DNA of 64,000 nt from Corynebacterium pelargi (GTDB lineage Bacteria > Actinomycetota > Actinomycetes > Mycobacteriales > Mycobacteriaceae), in assembly GCF_014635485.1 (NCBI RefSeq), contig NZ_BMCX01000001.1, forward strand, positions 737,634-801,633, in the 5' to 3' direction. The translations under genes and the position numbers were made by a program. Shown here piece by piece: positions 47,251-55,679 of the stretch (position 1 is the first letter of the stretch; every line of letters starts with the position of its first letter). The notes under the pieces were generated by a model. That model was not told where the DNA came from. It saw nothing but the letters and a program-made list of their open reading frames with translations, and searched no databases.

Positions 47251-47483
47251 TTACACCGAGGGAATTCCCAGCATGGAAGCAGACACGCGCACAAGATGTA
47301 GCCCCTGAGGCGCGATTTCGGCACCCAAGTACTCACACTGATGTAAGTCACAGTGGGCTTTATGCATACTCGCCTCTACCCACCCCTACCCGCAGGAATG
47401 TGCCGAAAGAGGCGAAAATATGCGTGAAAATATTCCTGCTAAAAATTCTTCCCAAACGGGGGTCAGCGCCACCCCCACCTGAC
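47251..47483. other. gene-free interval between the nrdHIE promoter and the rpmJ terminator
   Basis: No gene is supported here. An imperfect match to the GlxR motif (ACTGA-N6-TCACA at 47337-47352) is noted under rejected items. Confidence 0.4.
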
Positions 47484-47520
47484 AAAAAGAAACCCATCAC
47501 CATTACTGGCGATGGGTTTT
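47484..47520 (-). terminator. intrinsic terminator of rpmJ
   Basis: AAACCCATCGCC/GGTGATGGGTTT arms with one wobble, followed on the minus strand by CTTTTTG. Confidence 0.8.
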
Positions 47521-47564
47521 CCAGGATGCAGGATCACTCCTGCGCGCTGAATGCTCGGAGGGGA

Positions 47565-47687
47565 TTAGCCCTGGCGAGCCTTGAAGCGGGGATCCTTCTT
47601 GTTGATCACGTACACCTTGCCGCGGCGACGCACAACCTGGGCGCCCGGCTTGTTCTTCAGCGACCGAAGGGACTTACGGACCTTCAT
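47565..47687 (-). CDS. rpmJ: 50S ribosomal protein L36, cysteine-free form
   Basis: A 40-residue basic protein beginning [11 protein letters not shown] and ending DPRFKARQG. It belongs to the L36 form that lacks the three Cys and one His zinc ligands of the standard protein, like YkgO of E. coli. Such copies replace the zinc-containing L36 when zinc is scarce, or are the only L36 in some organisms. AAAGGAG lies seven bases before the ATG. Too short to appear in ordinary ORF lists. No clear Zur site was found upstream. Confidence 0.93.
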   Translation of the reverse strand: MKVRKSLRSLKNKPGAQVVRRRGKVYVINKKDPRFKARQG

Positions 47688-47848
47688 TCGGGCGCTCCTT
47701 TCTTTTCTACGAAAGTCGAAGTTTCAGACTTTACTTTGCTAATAACGACTACTCAGCAGCACTTGAGAAGCGAAACTTCCAGTGCAAAGCGTGAAGCAGC
47801 CATGACACGAGGAGTTATGTTATCGCAACGGCAATTCAAACACCAAAC

Positions 47849-47854
47849 TACGAT
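47849..47854 (+). promoter_or_regulatory. -10 element of nadE, leaderless
   Basis: TACGAT ends seven bases before the ATG at 47862. Confidence 0.6.
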
Positions 47855-47861
47855 GGCTGCC

Positions 47862-48692
47862 ATGAGCACTTCTCAACGCCAAGCAATTCTGAACTCACTG
47901 CACACCAAGCCCAGCATCGATCCAGCCAAAGAGGTACAAGCTCGCGTCGATTTCCTTTGCCAGTACCTGCGCGCCTCCCACACGCGCGGCTTTGTCCTGG
48001 GCATCTCCGGAGGCCAGGATTCCACCCTAGCCGGCAAGCTTGCCCAGATGGCCTGCGAGCAACTCCGCTCCGAAGGAGTAGAAGCCGAGTTTTGGGCCAT
48101 GCGCCTGCCCTATGGGGTACAAGCCGACGAGGCCGATGCCCAAACCGCCCTGAGCTTTATTGCCCCCGATCACAGCGTGAGCGTCAATATCAAAGCAGCC
48201 ACCGATGCCATGGACGATGCGGTGGCAGCAACGCTGGATAAAGAGGACTTAGGCGACTTCAACCGAGGCAATGTCAAAGCCCGCCAACGCATGGTGGCGC
48301 AATACGCCCTTGCCGGCGAGTTAGGGCTATTAGTGATCGGCACCGACCATGCCGCCGAAAATGTCACCGGCTTCTTTACCAAGTTTGGCGATGGCGCCGC
48401 CGATGTCCTGCCCCTGTTTGGACTATCCAAGCGCCAGGGCGCTGCTCTTCTACGCCACCTCGGCGCCCCCGCATCCACGTGGGAGAAGATCCCCACCGCG
48501 GACCTTGAAGACGACAAGCCAATGCTGCCCGATGAGGTTGCGCTCGGCGTGAGCTATTCGCAGATCGACGATTATCTCGAAGGCAAGGAAGTAGACACTT
48601 CCGCTCAGGAGCGCATCGAGCACCTCTGGCAGGTAGGCCAGCACAAGCGCCACCTCCCCGTAGGCCCGCAGGATGATTGGTGGCGCAGATAG
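47862..48692 (+). CDS. nadE: ammonia-dependent NAD synthetase
   Basis: A 276-residue enzyme amidating deamido-NAD to NAD, last step of the pathway fed by PncA and PncB. The P-loop [15 protein letters not shown] is near residue 47; [23 protein letters not shown] and [14 protein letters not shown] are conserved NadE motifs. There is no glutaminase domain, so ammonia is the nitrogen source. ATG 47862 follows a -10 hexamer by seven bases; upstream frame runs through rpmJ and is spurious. Confidence 0.95.
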   Translation: MSTSQRQAILNSLHTKPSIDPAKEVQARVDFLCQYLRASHTRGFVLGISGGQDSTLAGKLAQMACEQLRSEGVEAEFWAMRLPYGVQADEADAQTALSFIAPDHSVSVNIKAATDAMDDAVAATLDKEDLGDFNRGNVKARQRMVAQYALAGELGLLVIGTDHAAENVTGFFTKFGDGAADVLPLFGLSKRQGAALLRHLGAPASTWEKIPTADLEDDKPMLPDEVALGVSYSQIDDYLEGKEVDTSAQERIEHLWQVGQHKRHLPVGPQDDWWRR

Positions 48693-48721
48693 CGGCTAGC
48701 GATCCGCTCTTCCCTTTTTGG

Positions 48722-49474
48722 CTAGCCACCAAGCAGTGCGATGGTGGCTTGGGCAAGCTGCTCAAGGTGGTCACCATAGGCAGGGCCATGAGTAACGGCA
48801 TGCACTGCCACTGGGTGAAGCTGGTGGATGGGGATCAATGAAGCATCGAGTGCGTCGAGATCATTGTGTTCTCGGTAACCAACCCAGATTTCTTTGAGAT
48901 ACGGCGCACCGAATAGCTCAAGCATGGCCAGGTCGGTCAGCGGGTGCCCGCCATGAGCAGCCGGGTCGATGAACTTTGGCCCTTGAGCGCCAAATAGGAG
49001 GTTGCCCGCCCAGAGATCACCGTGGATGCGCGCCGGTTGTTGCGGAGCAAGCTCGGGGCTTTGCTGAATCAGTGCGCAGGCGCGTTCAATGCGTGCGGTG
49101 GATCGAAGATTGCCGCGATCTTTCGCCGCCTTTACAAAAGGCAGCACGCGCTGCTCGATATAAAAGCTGTTCCAGTCCGAGGTGGGGATACAAGACTGCT
49201 GCTGGGTTCCGATGTAGTTTGGCCCATCCCAACCCGGCGGCGGGCAGCCATAGGCATCAGCGCCCGCGGCATGGATGCGCGCCAATTCGACGCCTGCCTG
49301 GCGTGCAGCCTGGGGATCCGCAGACACGATCTGCACGCCTTCGGTGCAGATGCGCGTTGCATCTGCATGCTCGACCCGCACCACCGCCTTGCTGGCTTCT
49401 CCTAGCCAACGCAGGCCTGCAGCCTCTGCCAGGGCTGATTGGGGTTCGGCTGGCTGCTTTTCAAATACAGACAA
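48722..49474 (-). CDS. fructosamine kinase-family protein
   Basis: A 250-residue kinase of the fructosamine-3-kinase/aminoglycoside phosphotransferase fold. The catalytic loop IHGDLWAGNLLF with its Asp and the metal-binding FIDPAAHGGHPLTDLAM are intact. The family phosphorylates sugars attached to protein amines and so destabilises glycation products. The conserved ATP-binding lysine region near the N-terminus is less clear (VVRVEHADATRI), so activity should not be assumed. It converges with nadE and follows the PPOX gene by 12 bases on the same strand. Confidence 0.85.
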   Translation of the reverse strand: MSVFEKQPAEPQSALAEAAGLRWLGEASKAVVRVEHADATRICTEGVQIVSADPQAARQAGVELARIHAAGADAYGCPPPGWDGPNYIGTQQQSCIPTSDWNSFYIEQRVLPFVKAAKDRGNLRSTARIERACALIQQSPELAPQQPARIHGDLWAGNLLFGAQGPKFIDPAAHGGHPLTDLAMLELFGAPYLKEIWVGYREHNDLDALDASLIPIHQLHPVAVHAVTHGPAYGDHLEQLAQATIALLGG

Positions 49475-49486
49475 ATGTCGCGGCCT

Positions 49487-49918
49487 TTAGTAGCGTTCTG
49501 GTTCTTCGCCGAGATCAAATGCGCGCCCCGAAAGGGAGTCGATATTAATGCGCACATAGTTGTACTTCAGCGTCGGCACCCAGGGTTTGAGGTCGAGGGT
49601 GTCGGCGTGGCGAATCTCCGCGAAGGTTTCAACCACAGCGGCCGTTCCCTTTACCACCACAGACCAGGCGTGTTCTTCGCCTTCGAGGTGGTCGATTTCG
49701 AAGAGCACATCGTGGTTGAGGTTTACGCTAAAAAGCTTGGAGCCTTCTGCGGAACGGAAGTACAGGCAGGGAGCTTCGTCTGATTCATCGAGCACGAAGT
49801 TCACCGGGAAGATATCCATATCGTCTTTGCGTCGCACGACCAGACGCCCCAGCTTTTCACCGCGCAGCTTTTCTAAGCAGGCCTGTTCGTCGAGGACTTT
49901 GATTGCGTCGTTACTCAT
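49487..49918 (-). CDS. pyridoxamine 5'-phosphate oxidase-like flavin/F420-binding protein
   Basis: A 143-residue split-barrel protein of the PPOX-like superfamily: LRGEKLGRLVVRRKDDMDIFPVNFVLD and LFEIDHLEGEEHAWSVVVKGTA are the standard strands. Members bind FMN, F420 or heme; substrate unknown. Start at ATG 49918, which has GGGGAG nine bases upstream. Located 12 bases before the fructosamine kinase gene and probably co-transcribed. Confidence 0.82.
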   Translation of the reverse strand: MSNDAIKVLDEQACLEKLRGEKLGRLVVRRKDDMDIFPVNFVLDESDEAPCLYFRSAEGSKLFSVNLNHDVLFEIDHLEGEEHAWSVVVKGTAAVVETFAEIRHADTLDLKPWVPTLKYNYVRINIDSLSGRAFDLGEEPERY

Positions 49919-50013
49919 GCGTCCATTCTCCCCTTGGAACGCCGAAGCGGGCAGCATGCACACCTAAATATGGGGGTGGTATCGAGCACATGACAATGTC
50001 CGAACACGGCAAA

Positions 50014-50048
50014 AGCCCCACACGTGAGCCGGGCTGAGGTGTGGGGCT
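50014..50048 (-). terminator. intrinsic terminator of the oleate hydratase gene
   Basis: Perfect 10-bp arms AGCCCCACAC/GTGTGGGGCT, followed on the minus strand by TTTGCCG. Confidence 0.7.
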
Positions 50049-50057
50049 CATTCATGC

Positions 50058-51857
50058 TTAGCGCACGGAACCGGATTCGCGCCCCTTCGGCAGGATGTCT
50101 TCGTAGTACGTGCCCTTGAGTACACGTCGAAGCAGTTTGCCGCCGGGCAGTTTGCCATCGTTCATGGCCGAAGCGGAGTGCAGCATCGAGCGGATGTCGT
50201 ATTGGGTGGGCCAAATCGGCTGGATATCGCGTTCAATGCCCAAAAGCCCATACACCGCCATTTGACCAGTGCGTGCCGAGCCTTCGGTGGTGAAGACGCA
50301 ATCGTCCGGAGTTTCTACAAATTGCCCCGTAAAGCCGAGGTTCTTGGAACCTTGAGGCACAGGCCATGGGCGATCGCCTTCGCCGCGTGGCATGAATTCT
50401 GCGGTGATCCAAGGCATCGTGGCCAAGCGAACTTTGGTCATGGCGATGGTCTTTTCTACGTCCTCCACGCCGAAGTGGTGGCAGAATTCGCGCAAGACCT
50501 CTTCGCCTGTGCACTCGAGCATGGGCTTGGCCGTCACGGTGCCCTTGTTCCACCAGTGCAGGCCATAGGCCCAGGCCACACAAAGCCCATCTTCTTGGCC
50601 GATGAATTGCGGCTGGCGGTGCACCGTCAAAGAGCACAACCAGGGGGAATCATCGGCGGTGATGATGCCTGCCGTGACGGTTTTGCCGCTGAACAAGTCA
50701 TTGCGAGAAAGCTCGCGCAACTTGGCATTGAAGGGATTGTCGTACCCGCCATAGAAGTTGAAGCTCACCGATTGCCACACGGTCTTTTCTGGATCACTAC
50801 AAAAGACCTCAGGCCGGCCGCAGTTGGGGGCTTTGGCTGCGATGTTCTTCCACAAATCCCAAGCAGGACCCGGCTCCTTTTTAAAGGGTGCGGGTGTGAG
50901 GTTATCGCCGTAGCCGGTGGATTCCGTGAGCGAGCCATTGGTCACGATCACGATGTCTTGGGCGCGGACGTCGATAAGCTTTTCTTTGCCCTCGTGGGTA
51001 CAACGGATTCCGGTGACTTCGAAGGCATTGCCGGCGACCTCGATATCGAGGTCTTGGACCACCGTGTCGTATTGGAAACGCACGCCTTGAGCCTTGAGGT
51101 AGTTCACCAGCGGCTCGATGAAGCTCGTGTACTGGTTGTATCGAGAAAAGCGCAGGCAGGAAAAATCGGGGAAGCCAGGCAGGTACTGCAAGAAGCGGTG
51201 CATGTAGCGCTTCATTTCCGTCAGCGATTGATAGTCCTGGAAGGCGAACATCGATCGCCACAGGGTGTAGAAGTTTGATTCGAAGAAGTCTTGATCGAAC
51301 CAATCCTCGATGGTCTTGTAGTAGGTCTTTTCCTCTTTGACGGCAAGCAGCTTGATCATCTTCAACTGCGAGCGCTTGGATAGCCCCATCTCGGGCACGC
51401 GCAGGCGGTTGCGCGCTTGATCGTTGATCAAACGGCAATTGGAGATATTTGGATCCGTCTCGTTATACATACGGAATTCATCCAAGACGGTGTGCGGGGC
51501 TGGCAGATCAACCGCGGGGACGTCTTTCATGATGTCCCAGAAGCATTCGAAGTGCTGCCCCATCTCGCGGCCGCCGCGGGCAATGAAGCCGTCTTCGTTG
51601 TTGCCGGCACCGTCGAAGGAACCGCCAGGTACGGCCATTTGCTCGAGCACGGTGATGTTTTCTCCCGGCATGTGGCCATCGCGAAGTAGATAGCCAGCGG
51701 CGATGAGGTTGCCAATACCTCCGCCAACAAAATAGGCCTTGCGTTGCTCAATATTCTTTGGAGCTTCGGGGCGGATTTCTAGGTAGCGTCCCAGGTCGTT
51801 TTGGACGAATCGATTACCAAATTGATCCGTGGGGAAGCTCTTTTGATAGGTCTGCAT
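50058..51857 (-). CDS. ohyA: oleate hydratase
   Basis: A 599-residue FAD-dependent hydratase (formerly myosin-cross-reactive antigen) that adds water to the cis-9 double bond of unsaturated fatty acids, giving 10-hydroxy acids. FAD-binding VGGGIGNLIAAGYLLRDG follows a 40-residue N-terminus; GGSFDGAGNNEDGFIARGGREM carries the catalytic Glu region, and GQFVETPDDCVFTTEGSAR lies near the end. Such enzymes detoxify host oleate or palmitoleate. GAGG lies eleven bases before the ATG, inside a small inverted repeat. Divergent from the fadD operon. Confidence 0.95.
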   Translation of the reverse strand: MQTYQKSFPTDQFGNRFVQNDLGRYLEIRPEAPKNIEQRKAYFVGGGIGNLIAAGYLLRDGHMPGENITVLEQMAVPGGSFDGAGNNEDGFIARGGREMGQHFECFWDIMKDVPAVDLPAPHTVLDEFRMYNETDPNISNCRLINDQARNRLRVPEMGLSKRSQLKMIKLLAVKEEKTYYKTIEDWFDQDFFESNFYTLWRSMFAFQDYQSLTEMKRYMHRFLQYLPGFPDFSCLRFSRYNQYTSFIEPLVNYLKAQGVRFQYDTVVQDLDIEVAGNAFEVTGIRCTHEGKEKLIDVRAQDIVIVTNGSLTESTGYGDNLTPAPFKKEPGPAWDLWKNIAAKAPNCGRPEVFCSDPEKTVWQSVSFNFYGGYDNPFNAKLRELSRNDLFSGKTVTAGIITADDSPWLCSLTVHRQPQFIGQEDGLCVAWAYGLHWWNKGTVTAKPMLECTGEEVLREFCHHFGVEDVEKTIAMTKVRLATMPWITAEFMPRGEGDRPWPVPQGSKNLGFTGQFVETPDDCVFTTEGSARTGQMAVYGLLGIERDIQPIWPTQYDIRSMLHSASAMNDGKLPGGKLLRRVLKGTYYEDILPKGRESGSVR

Positions 51858-52275
51858 GATGGCTGAAACCTCGTTTCAATCGTGGTGTTGGCCTGGATAC
51901 GCCAGGCCGGTGTTGCTTAGTGCGCGGACTCAGGCTGTGTCTGCGCCTTGCAAGGTGGCACCGGAGGTTGTGTGGCGGCGGGCTACCTTGGCTGGGGAAA
52001 CCACCCCCGCCCGCGGGTGGAGAACGACAACACCACTAGGGGCTGTGACTGTGCGGCATGGGTTTGTTCTGGCTGTTCCAACGGCATTTTGCCGCTGATG
52101 TATCACCAAACATTGTGACGAACGCCCCACTTTCGAAGGTAAGCGCAACGTGACAGGGCATCACTGCGATATCTACAGTGATTTATTAACAATCACCAGC
52201 TTAACACTTTTCTGCATTGTGTAAGAATAGGTTTGTTTGGTGAACTATCTGCAGGTCAAAACTTTGAGGAGCAGG
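51858..52275. other. divergent control region between ohyA and the first fadD
   Basis: Gene-free, about 420 bases. It contains TGAAAC-CTC-GTTTCA (51864-51878) over the ohyA ribosome binding site, GGCCTGG/CCAGGCC (51890-51908) in the ohyA leader, and the ATCACTG/CAGTGAT repeat (52160-52182). TAAGAAT at 52222 is a candidate -10 for fadD. Confidence 0.5.
52160..52182. promoter_or_regulatory. inverted repeat, candidate operator for fadD/ohyA
   Basis: ATCACTG-N9-CAGTGAT with GATATC near the centre, 23 bp, in the divergent promoter region. Size and symmetry fit a dimeric TetR or GntR repressor. Confidence 0.45.
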
Positions 52276-53973
52276 ATGACTCATCGCTACACACTCGAAA
52301 CCCGAGTGGATCGAAGCGTGCCCCAGCGCGAAGTGTTTCGCCAGCTTCGCTTCTTTTTAAAGAAGATGCGCGAACGCAACATGATTGCTTCAGGGGGGGG
52401 GCAAGAGCTCGCTAAGGATCTAAAAAATATCCGACGTTGGGGTGGGCTCGAAGCCACCATCATGGCTCGAGGTGCACGCCAAGTACCCGATAAAGTAGCC
52501 CTTGTCGACGACGACGGGGAACTAACCTATTTCGAATTTTTCCAACAGGCTGATCGCCTCGCCCGAGCACTGCATGCGCGCGGGCTTCACTCAGGCGCCA
52601 ATGTTGCCGTCATGGCACTCAACGGCCGCGCCGCCATTTTGCCGCTGACCGCCCGTTCGATGGCCGGTTACAACATCTTCATGATCAACGGCAACGCTTC
52701 TGCCGCCCAGATCGAAGAGTATCTCGACTTCCACAACGTTCAGGCACTGATCGTGGACGAGGAATTCCTCCCCCGCATCACCGAGCGTGCACGCCAACGC
52801 GAAGTCATTCTTGGCCACCTCGAAGCCGAACCGGTAGAAGCCGGCGAACACGCAGGCCGCGCCTTCGAATCTCTCGATCACGTCATTTACACCGCCAACG
52901 TGCATCACCCGCTTCCGAAGAAGCCGGAAAAGAGCATGCACGTGGTGATGACTTCCGGCACCACCGGCATGCCCAAGGGCGTGGTGCGCCGACAATTGAA
53001 CTCACCGCAAGGTTTCGCATCGGTAGCCGCCGCCATTCCGCTTGAGCGCAATATGAATGTGCTACTCACCGCCGTGCTCTTCCACGCCTATGGCTGGGCC
53101 TATATGGGCTTTTCCTTCCTGGCTCAATCCCGCGTGGTTACCCGCCGCCACTTCAGCGCCGAGCAAGTACTGGCCGATTTCCGCGACTACGACATCACCA
53201 CGTGGATTTCCGCTGCTACCCGTATCCGCACCGTCATTAGCTACATGGACGAAAACGGCATTGAAAAGCACGAGGGCTTGAAGGTGATCACCAACTCCGG
53301 CAGCCCGCTGTTGCCGGTGGAGATTCAGCGCGCCAATGAAAAATTTGGCCCGGTGCTGTGCTCGATGTACGGATCTTCTGAAACCTCAGCCGTGGCCGTT
53401 GCAGGCGCACAAGACCTGGTGGACGATCCCCACCTCACCGGCCGGGTGTATCCGGGCTGCATGGTCAAGATTTTCGATGAAGACGGCAAAGAAGTACCAG
53501 AGGGCGAAGAAGGCGTCGTGGGCATTTCCTGCTTCGACCTTTTCGCGGGCTATACCGATCCCTCCATCGACGCCCCCATGGTCAATGGCATGTACTACAT
53601 GGGCGATCGTGGCTACCTCAAGGGCGATCGCCTCTACGTGCTCGGCCGAGCCGATGACCTGGTGATCACCCAATTTGCCGAGAAGATCTACCCCATCGAG
53701 ATCGAAGACGAGATTTTGCGCGATGAGCGCGTAGAAGACGCGTTCGTTCACGGCGTGCCCGATGAGCACACCGGTCAGGCGCTGCGCGCCTATGTGGTGG
53801 CCAATGAGGAGGTCACCCCAGATGAGATCCGCGAGCGTGTGCGCCAGCAGCTTTCCGAGGCTCACGTCCCCCGCGACATCGTCTACGTGGAGGATTTCCC
53901 TCGCGGCCCCACCGGCAAGGTGATCGCGCGAGATCTTCCCGAGCCCGATCAACACAATCAGCGCGAATCCTAA
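52276..53973 (+). CDS. long-chain fatty acid-CoA ligase (FadD paralogue 1)
   Basis: A 565-residue adenylate-forming enzyme activating fatty acids to acyl-CoA. AMP-binding motif MTSGTTGMPKG is at residues 225-235; YGSSET near 370, GDRGYLKGDRL near 455 and the late GKVIARDLP with the catalytic Lys follow. The N-terminal 50 residues are basic and helical. Gly40-42 are encoded by nine consecutive G, a slippage-prone tract. AGGAG lies four bases before the ATG. Operon with the SGNH hydrolase and the microprotein, and a close paralogue of the fadD at 55680. Confidence 0.9.
   Translation: MTHRYTLETRVDRSVPQREVFRQLRFFLKKMRERNMIASGGGQELAKDLKNIRRWGGLEATIMARGARQVPDKVALVDDDGELTYFEFFQQADRLARALHARGLHSGANVAVMALNGRAAILPLTARSMAGYNIFMINGNASAAQIEEYLDFHNVQALIVDEEFLPRITERARQREVILGHLEAEPVEAGEHAGRAFESLDHVIYTANVHHPLPKKPEKSMHVVMTSGTTGMPKGVVRRQLNSPQGFASVAAAIPLERNMNVLLTAVLFHAYGWAYMGFSFLAQSRVVTRRHFSAEQVLADFRDYDITTWISAATRIRTVISYMDENGIEKHEGLKVITNSGSPLLPVEIQRANEKFGPVLCSMYGSSETSAVAVAGAQDLVDDPHLTGRVYPGCMVKIFDEDGKEVPEGEEGVVGISCFDLFAGYTDPSIDAPMVNGMYYMGDRGYLKGDRLYVLGRADDLVITQFAEKIYPIEIEDEILRDERVEDAFVHGVPDEHTGQALRAYVVANEEVTPDEIRERVRQQLSEAHVPRDIVYVEDFPRGPTGKVIARDLPEPDQHNQRES
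52393..52401 (+). repeat. nine-G tract inside fadD coding sequence
   Basis: G9 encodes three glycines. Loss of one G gives a stop after residue 48, gain of one after residue 46. The paralogous fadD has FGGPKE here without a tract. Confidence 0.8.
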
Positions 53974-54003
53974 CCCCGCCCCAAAAGCAGAATTGAGACT
54001 CCC

Positions 54004-55071
54004 ATGAAGCTTCGCTACCTTAGCGCCCTCTGCGCCGTTGCTTGCTCGGCAGCATTAGCTATGCCTGCCGCAGCCCAGGGCATTAGCCCCAATAACCCCT
54101 TTGCCAGCCAGGGCCGCGAGCTGCCCCATATCAATATGGAAGCAGCCTTTGATCAGGCCACGTGGACCGATCCCTCGGTGCCGCAGACTGTTGAACCGGG
54201 CAACCTCGTCACCTTTGGCGATTCCATCATGGCCAACATGACCGCAGGCGATGCAGCCTTCTCCATGGCCACCAAGGGTGCGCGCAAAGCAAACCCCAAT
54301 GCGGCAGCAACGATTTCTACCCTGGATCCGAATATCAACCTTCACGGTTGCGCCCAGGGCACCCCAAGCCTTCCTAAGAAGATCGCCGCTGATCTTGGCG
54401 TGCCGCTGAATGATTACTCCTGCCCCGGTGCCACCATGTACACCCCGAGCGCGGCCGCACTGACCATCCCGCAGCAGGTCGATGCTGCTATCGCCGATGG
54501 TGCCCTCAACCCGCAGACCCGTTATGTCACGCTTCAGGGTGGCTATAACGACGTCTACAACAACTACTTCACCCTCACCGGTGAAGGCGCCAACGACGCC
54601 GAGATCGCAGCTCGGATCAATCAGCCGACCCAGCGCGATATGTTCGCCGCTGCCATTGACGGCGCCATTGCCAAGATCAAGCAGGCCGCCCCGAACGCCA
54701 AGGTTGCACTGGTGGGCTACCACGAGATCACCGAGAACACCCCCGCCGGCTGGCAGTGCCTCTACCACATTGGTGATGGCTACGGCCGCGATAACGTCTG
54801 GGGCGCAAGCTACGCAGTGCCGATCTTCTTCGACACCCAAGGCGAGATGAACGTGCAAAAGTGGCTAGCCGAGGCAGCACAGCGCCACGGTGTGCTCTTT
54901 GCCGATGAGCGCGCTTTCTCTGCCGGGCATGGCGAATGCGCCGCTCCCGCTGATCGCTGGGTGGCTGGCATCTTGATCGACACCACCACTGGCGAGCACA
55001 ACCTCGCGCTGCACCTGACCGACGAAGGCGTCGAGGCTATCGGCTCCGACGTGGCCAATAAGATCCGTTAA
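54004..55071 (+). CDS. secreted SGNH/GDSL esterase or lipase
   Basis: A 355-residue exported hydrolase. A signal peptide (residues 1-24, MKLRYLS to PAAA) precedes the SGNH domain. Block I is VTFGDSIMAN with S74, block III GGYND, block V the late LHLTDEG with catalytic His; cysteines at about 113, 139, 250 and 310 may form disulfides. Related actinobacterial enzymes cleave lipids or envelope acyl esters; the substrate here is unknown. It starts 30 bases after fadD with a weak binding site and is followed 29 bases later by the microprotein gene. Confidence 0.88.
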   Translation: MKLRYLSALCAVACSAALAMPAAAQGISPNNPFASQGRELPHINMEAAFDQATWTDPSVPQTVEPGNLVTFGDSIMANMTAGDAAFSMATKGARKANPNAAATISTLDPNINLHGCAQGTPSLPKKIAADLGVPLNDYSCPGATMYTPSAAALTIPQQVDAAIADGALNPQTRYVTLQGGYNDVYNNYFTLTGEGANDAEIAARINQPTQRDMFAAAIDGAIAKIKQAAPNAKVALVGYHEITENTPAGWQCLYHIGDGYGRDNVWGASYAVPIFFDTQGEMNVQKWLAEAAQRHGVLFADERAFSAGHGECAAPADRWVAGILIDTTTGEHNLALHLTDEGVEAIGSDVANKIR

Positions 55072-55100
55072 TCCTCCATCACTTCTAAAGAAGGACTTTC

Positions 55101-55250
55101 ATGCTGTTTTTCGATCACATCCCCGCCCCCATCGCCGCCTTCGCCGAGCAGTGGAACGCGATTACCTTCGAGTTGATGGGCCGCATTGATCAGCTTTCTG
55201 CCGGCCTGCCCGAGCAGTGGGCTCAGCTTCTGGGGATGCTGCCCCACTAA
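55101..55250 (+). CDS. 49-residue acidic amphipathic microprotein
   Basis: A short gene with AAGGA five bases before its ATG, directly followed by a strong terminator, so expression is likely. The protein has no signal peptide, is predicted helical, and has five acidic and one basic residues (net about -4). It contains two related segments, EQWNAITFELMG and EQWAQLLGML. Small acidic helical peptides without signal sequence are characteristic of the corynebacterial outer-membrane porins PorA and PorH; similarity in kind only, not in sequence. No known family recognised. Co-transcribed with fadD and the SGNH esterase. Confidence 0.7.
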   Translation: MLFFDHIPAPIAAFAEQWNAITFELMGRIDQLSAGLPEQWAQLLGMLPH

Positions 55251-55263
55251 TTGCCCGCCTCTC

Positions 55264-55302
55264 GCTGCCACCTGAAGCTTCTTCTTCAGGTGGCAGCTTT
55301 TT
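55264..55302 (+). terminator. intrinsic terminator of the fadD-SGNH-microprotein operon
   Basis: Perfect 14-bp arms GCTGCCACCTGAAG/CTTCAGGTGGCAGC, then TTTTT. Confidence 0.9.
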
Positions 55303-55395
55303 CATTTCACCCCCAAGTAAGGGTGTATCAAAGCAGCAGGAAAACTGTTACAGGAGTGAATAAATGTGCAGGGTGCGTTAATTGATACGGTTGTT

Positions 55396-55405
55396 AAAAC
55401 GTTTT
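55396..55405. promoter_or_regulatory. AAAACGTTTT palindrome, possible LacI-type operator
   Basis: Perfect 10-bp palindrome with central CG, as in LacI-family sites. A related sequence lies before the GH1 gene. Confidence 0.3.
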
Positions 55406-55634
55406 TTCCGAGGTTGATTACGGGTAGATAACAACCTCAAAGTAACCCTTGACATTTGCCAAACGATAGGATGATCAGGCAAACGCTCAGGCAACCCCCT
55501 TCCAGTTTTAGTTTTCTACGCTAAACTACCAGGGTGCTGCCGGGGTTTTATCCGGCAAAACTGCGCGGCACGACACGTCGCGCAACACCACAGCAATGGA
55601 AGACGCTGCACTCCCGCGCAGGATCGCTCGGGAT

Positions 55635-55650
55635 GCCGGGGCAACCCGGC
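55635..55650 (+). other. GNRA-capped hairpin in the second fadD leader
   Basis: GCCGGG-GCAA-CCCGGC, 6-bp perfect stem with a GCAA tetraloop, ending 19 bases before the AAAGGAG binding site. Confidence 0.55.
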
Positions 55651-55679
55651 GCCACAAGGAAGATCACAAAGGAGATTCA

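Larger units (their letters stand above)
55303..55679 (+). other. long control and leader region of the second fadD
   Basis: Gene-free, about 375 bases. It holds the palindrome AAAACGTTTT, an inverted repeat GAGGTTG/CAACCTC (55410-55438), a possible -10 TAGGAT near 55468 and TAAACT near 55524, and then G/C-rich hairpins: TGCCGG/CCGGCA (55536-55555) and the GCAA-capped hairpin before the start codon. Confidence 0.5.

Noticed and set aside
47337..47352. GlxR-like site ACTGA-N6-TCACA upstream of nrdH and rpmJ
   Set aside because: Only eight of ten conserved positions fit, and such matches are common by chance; no promoter context supports it.
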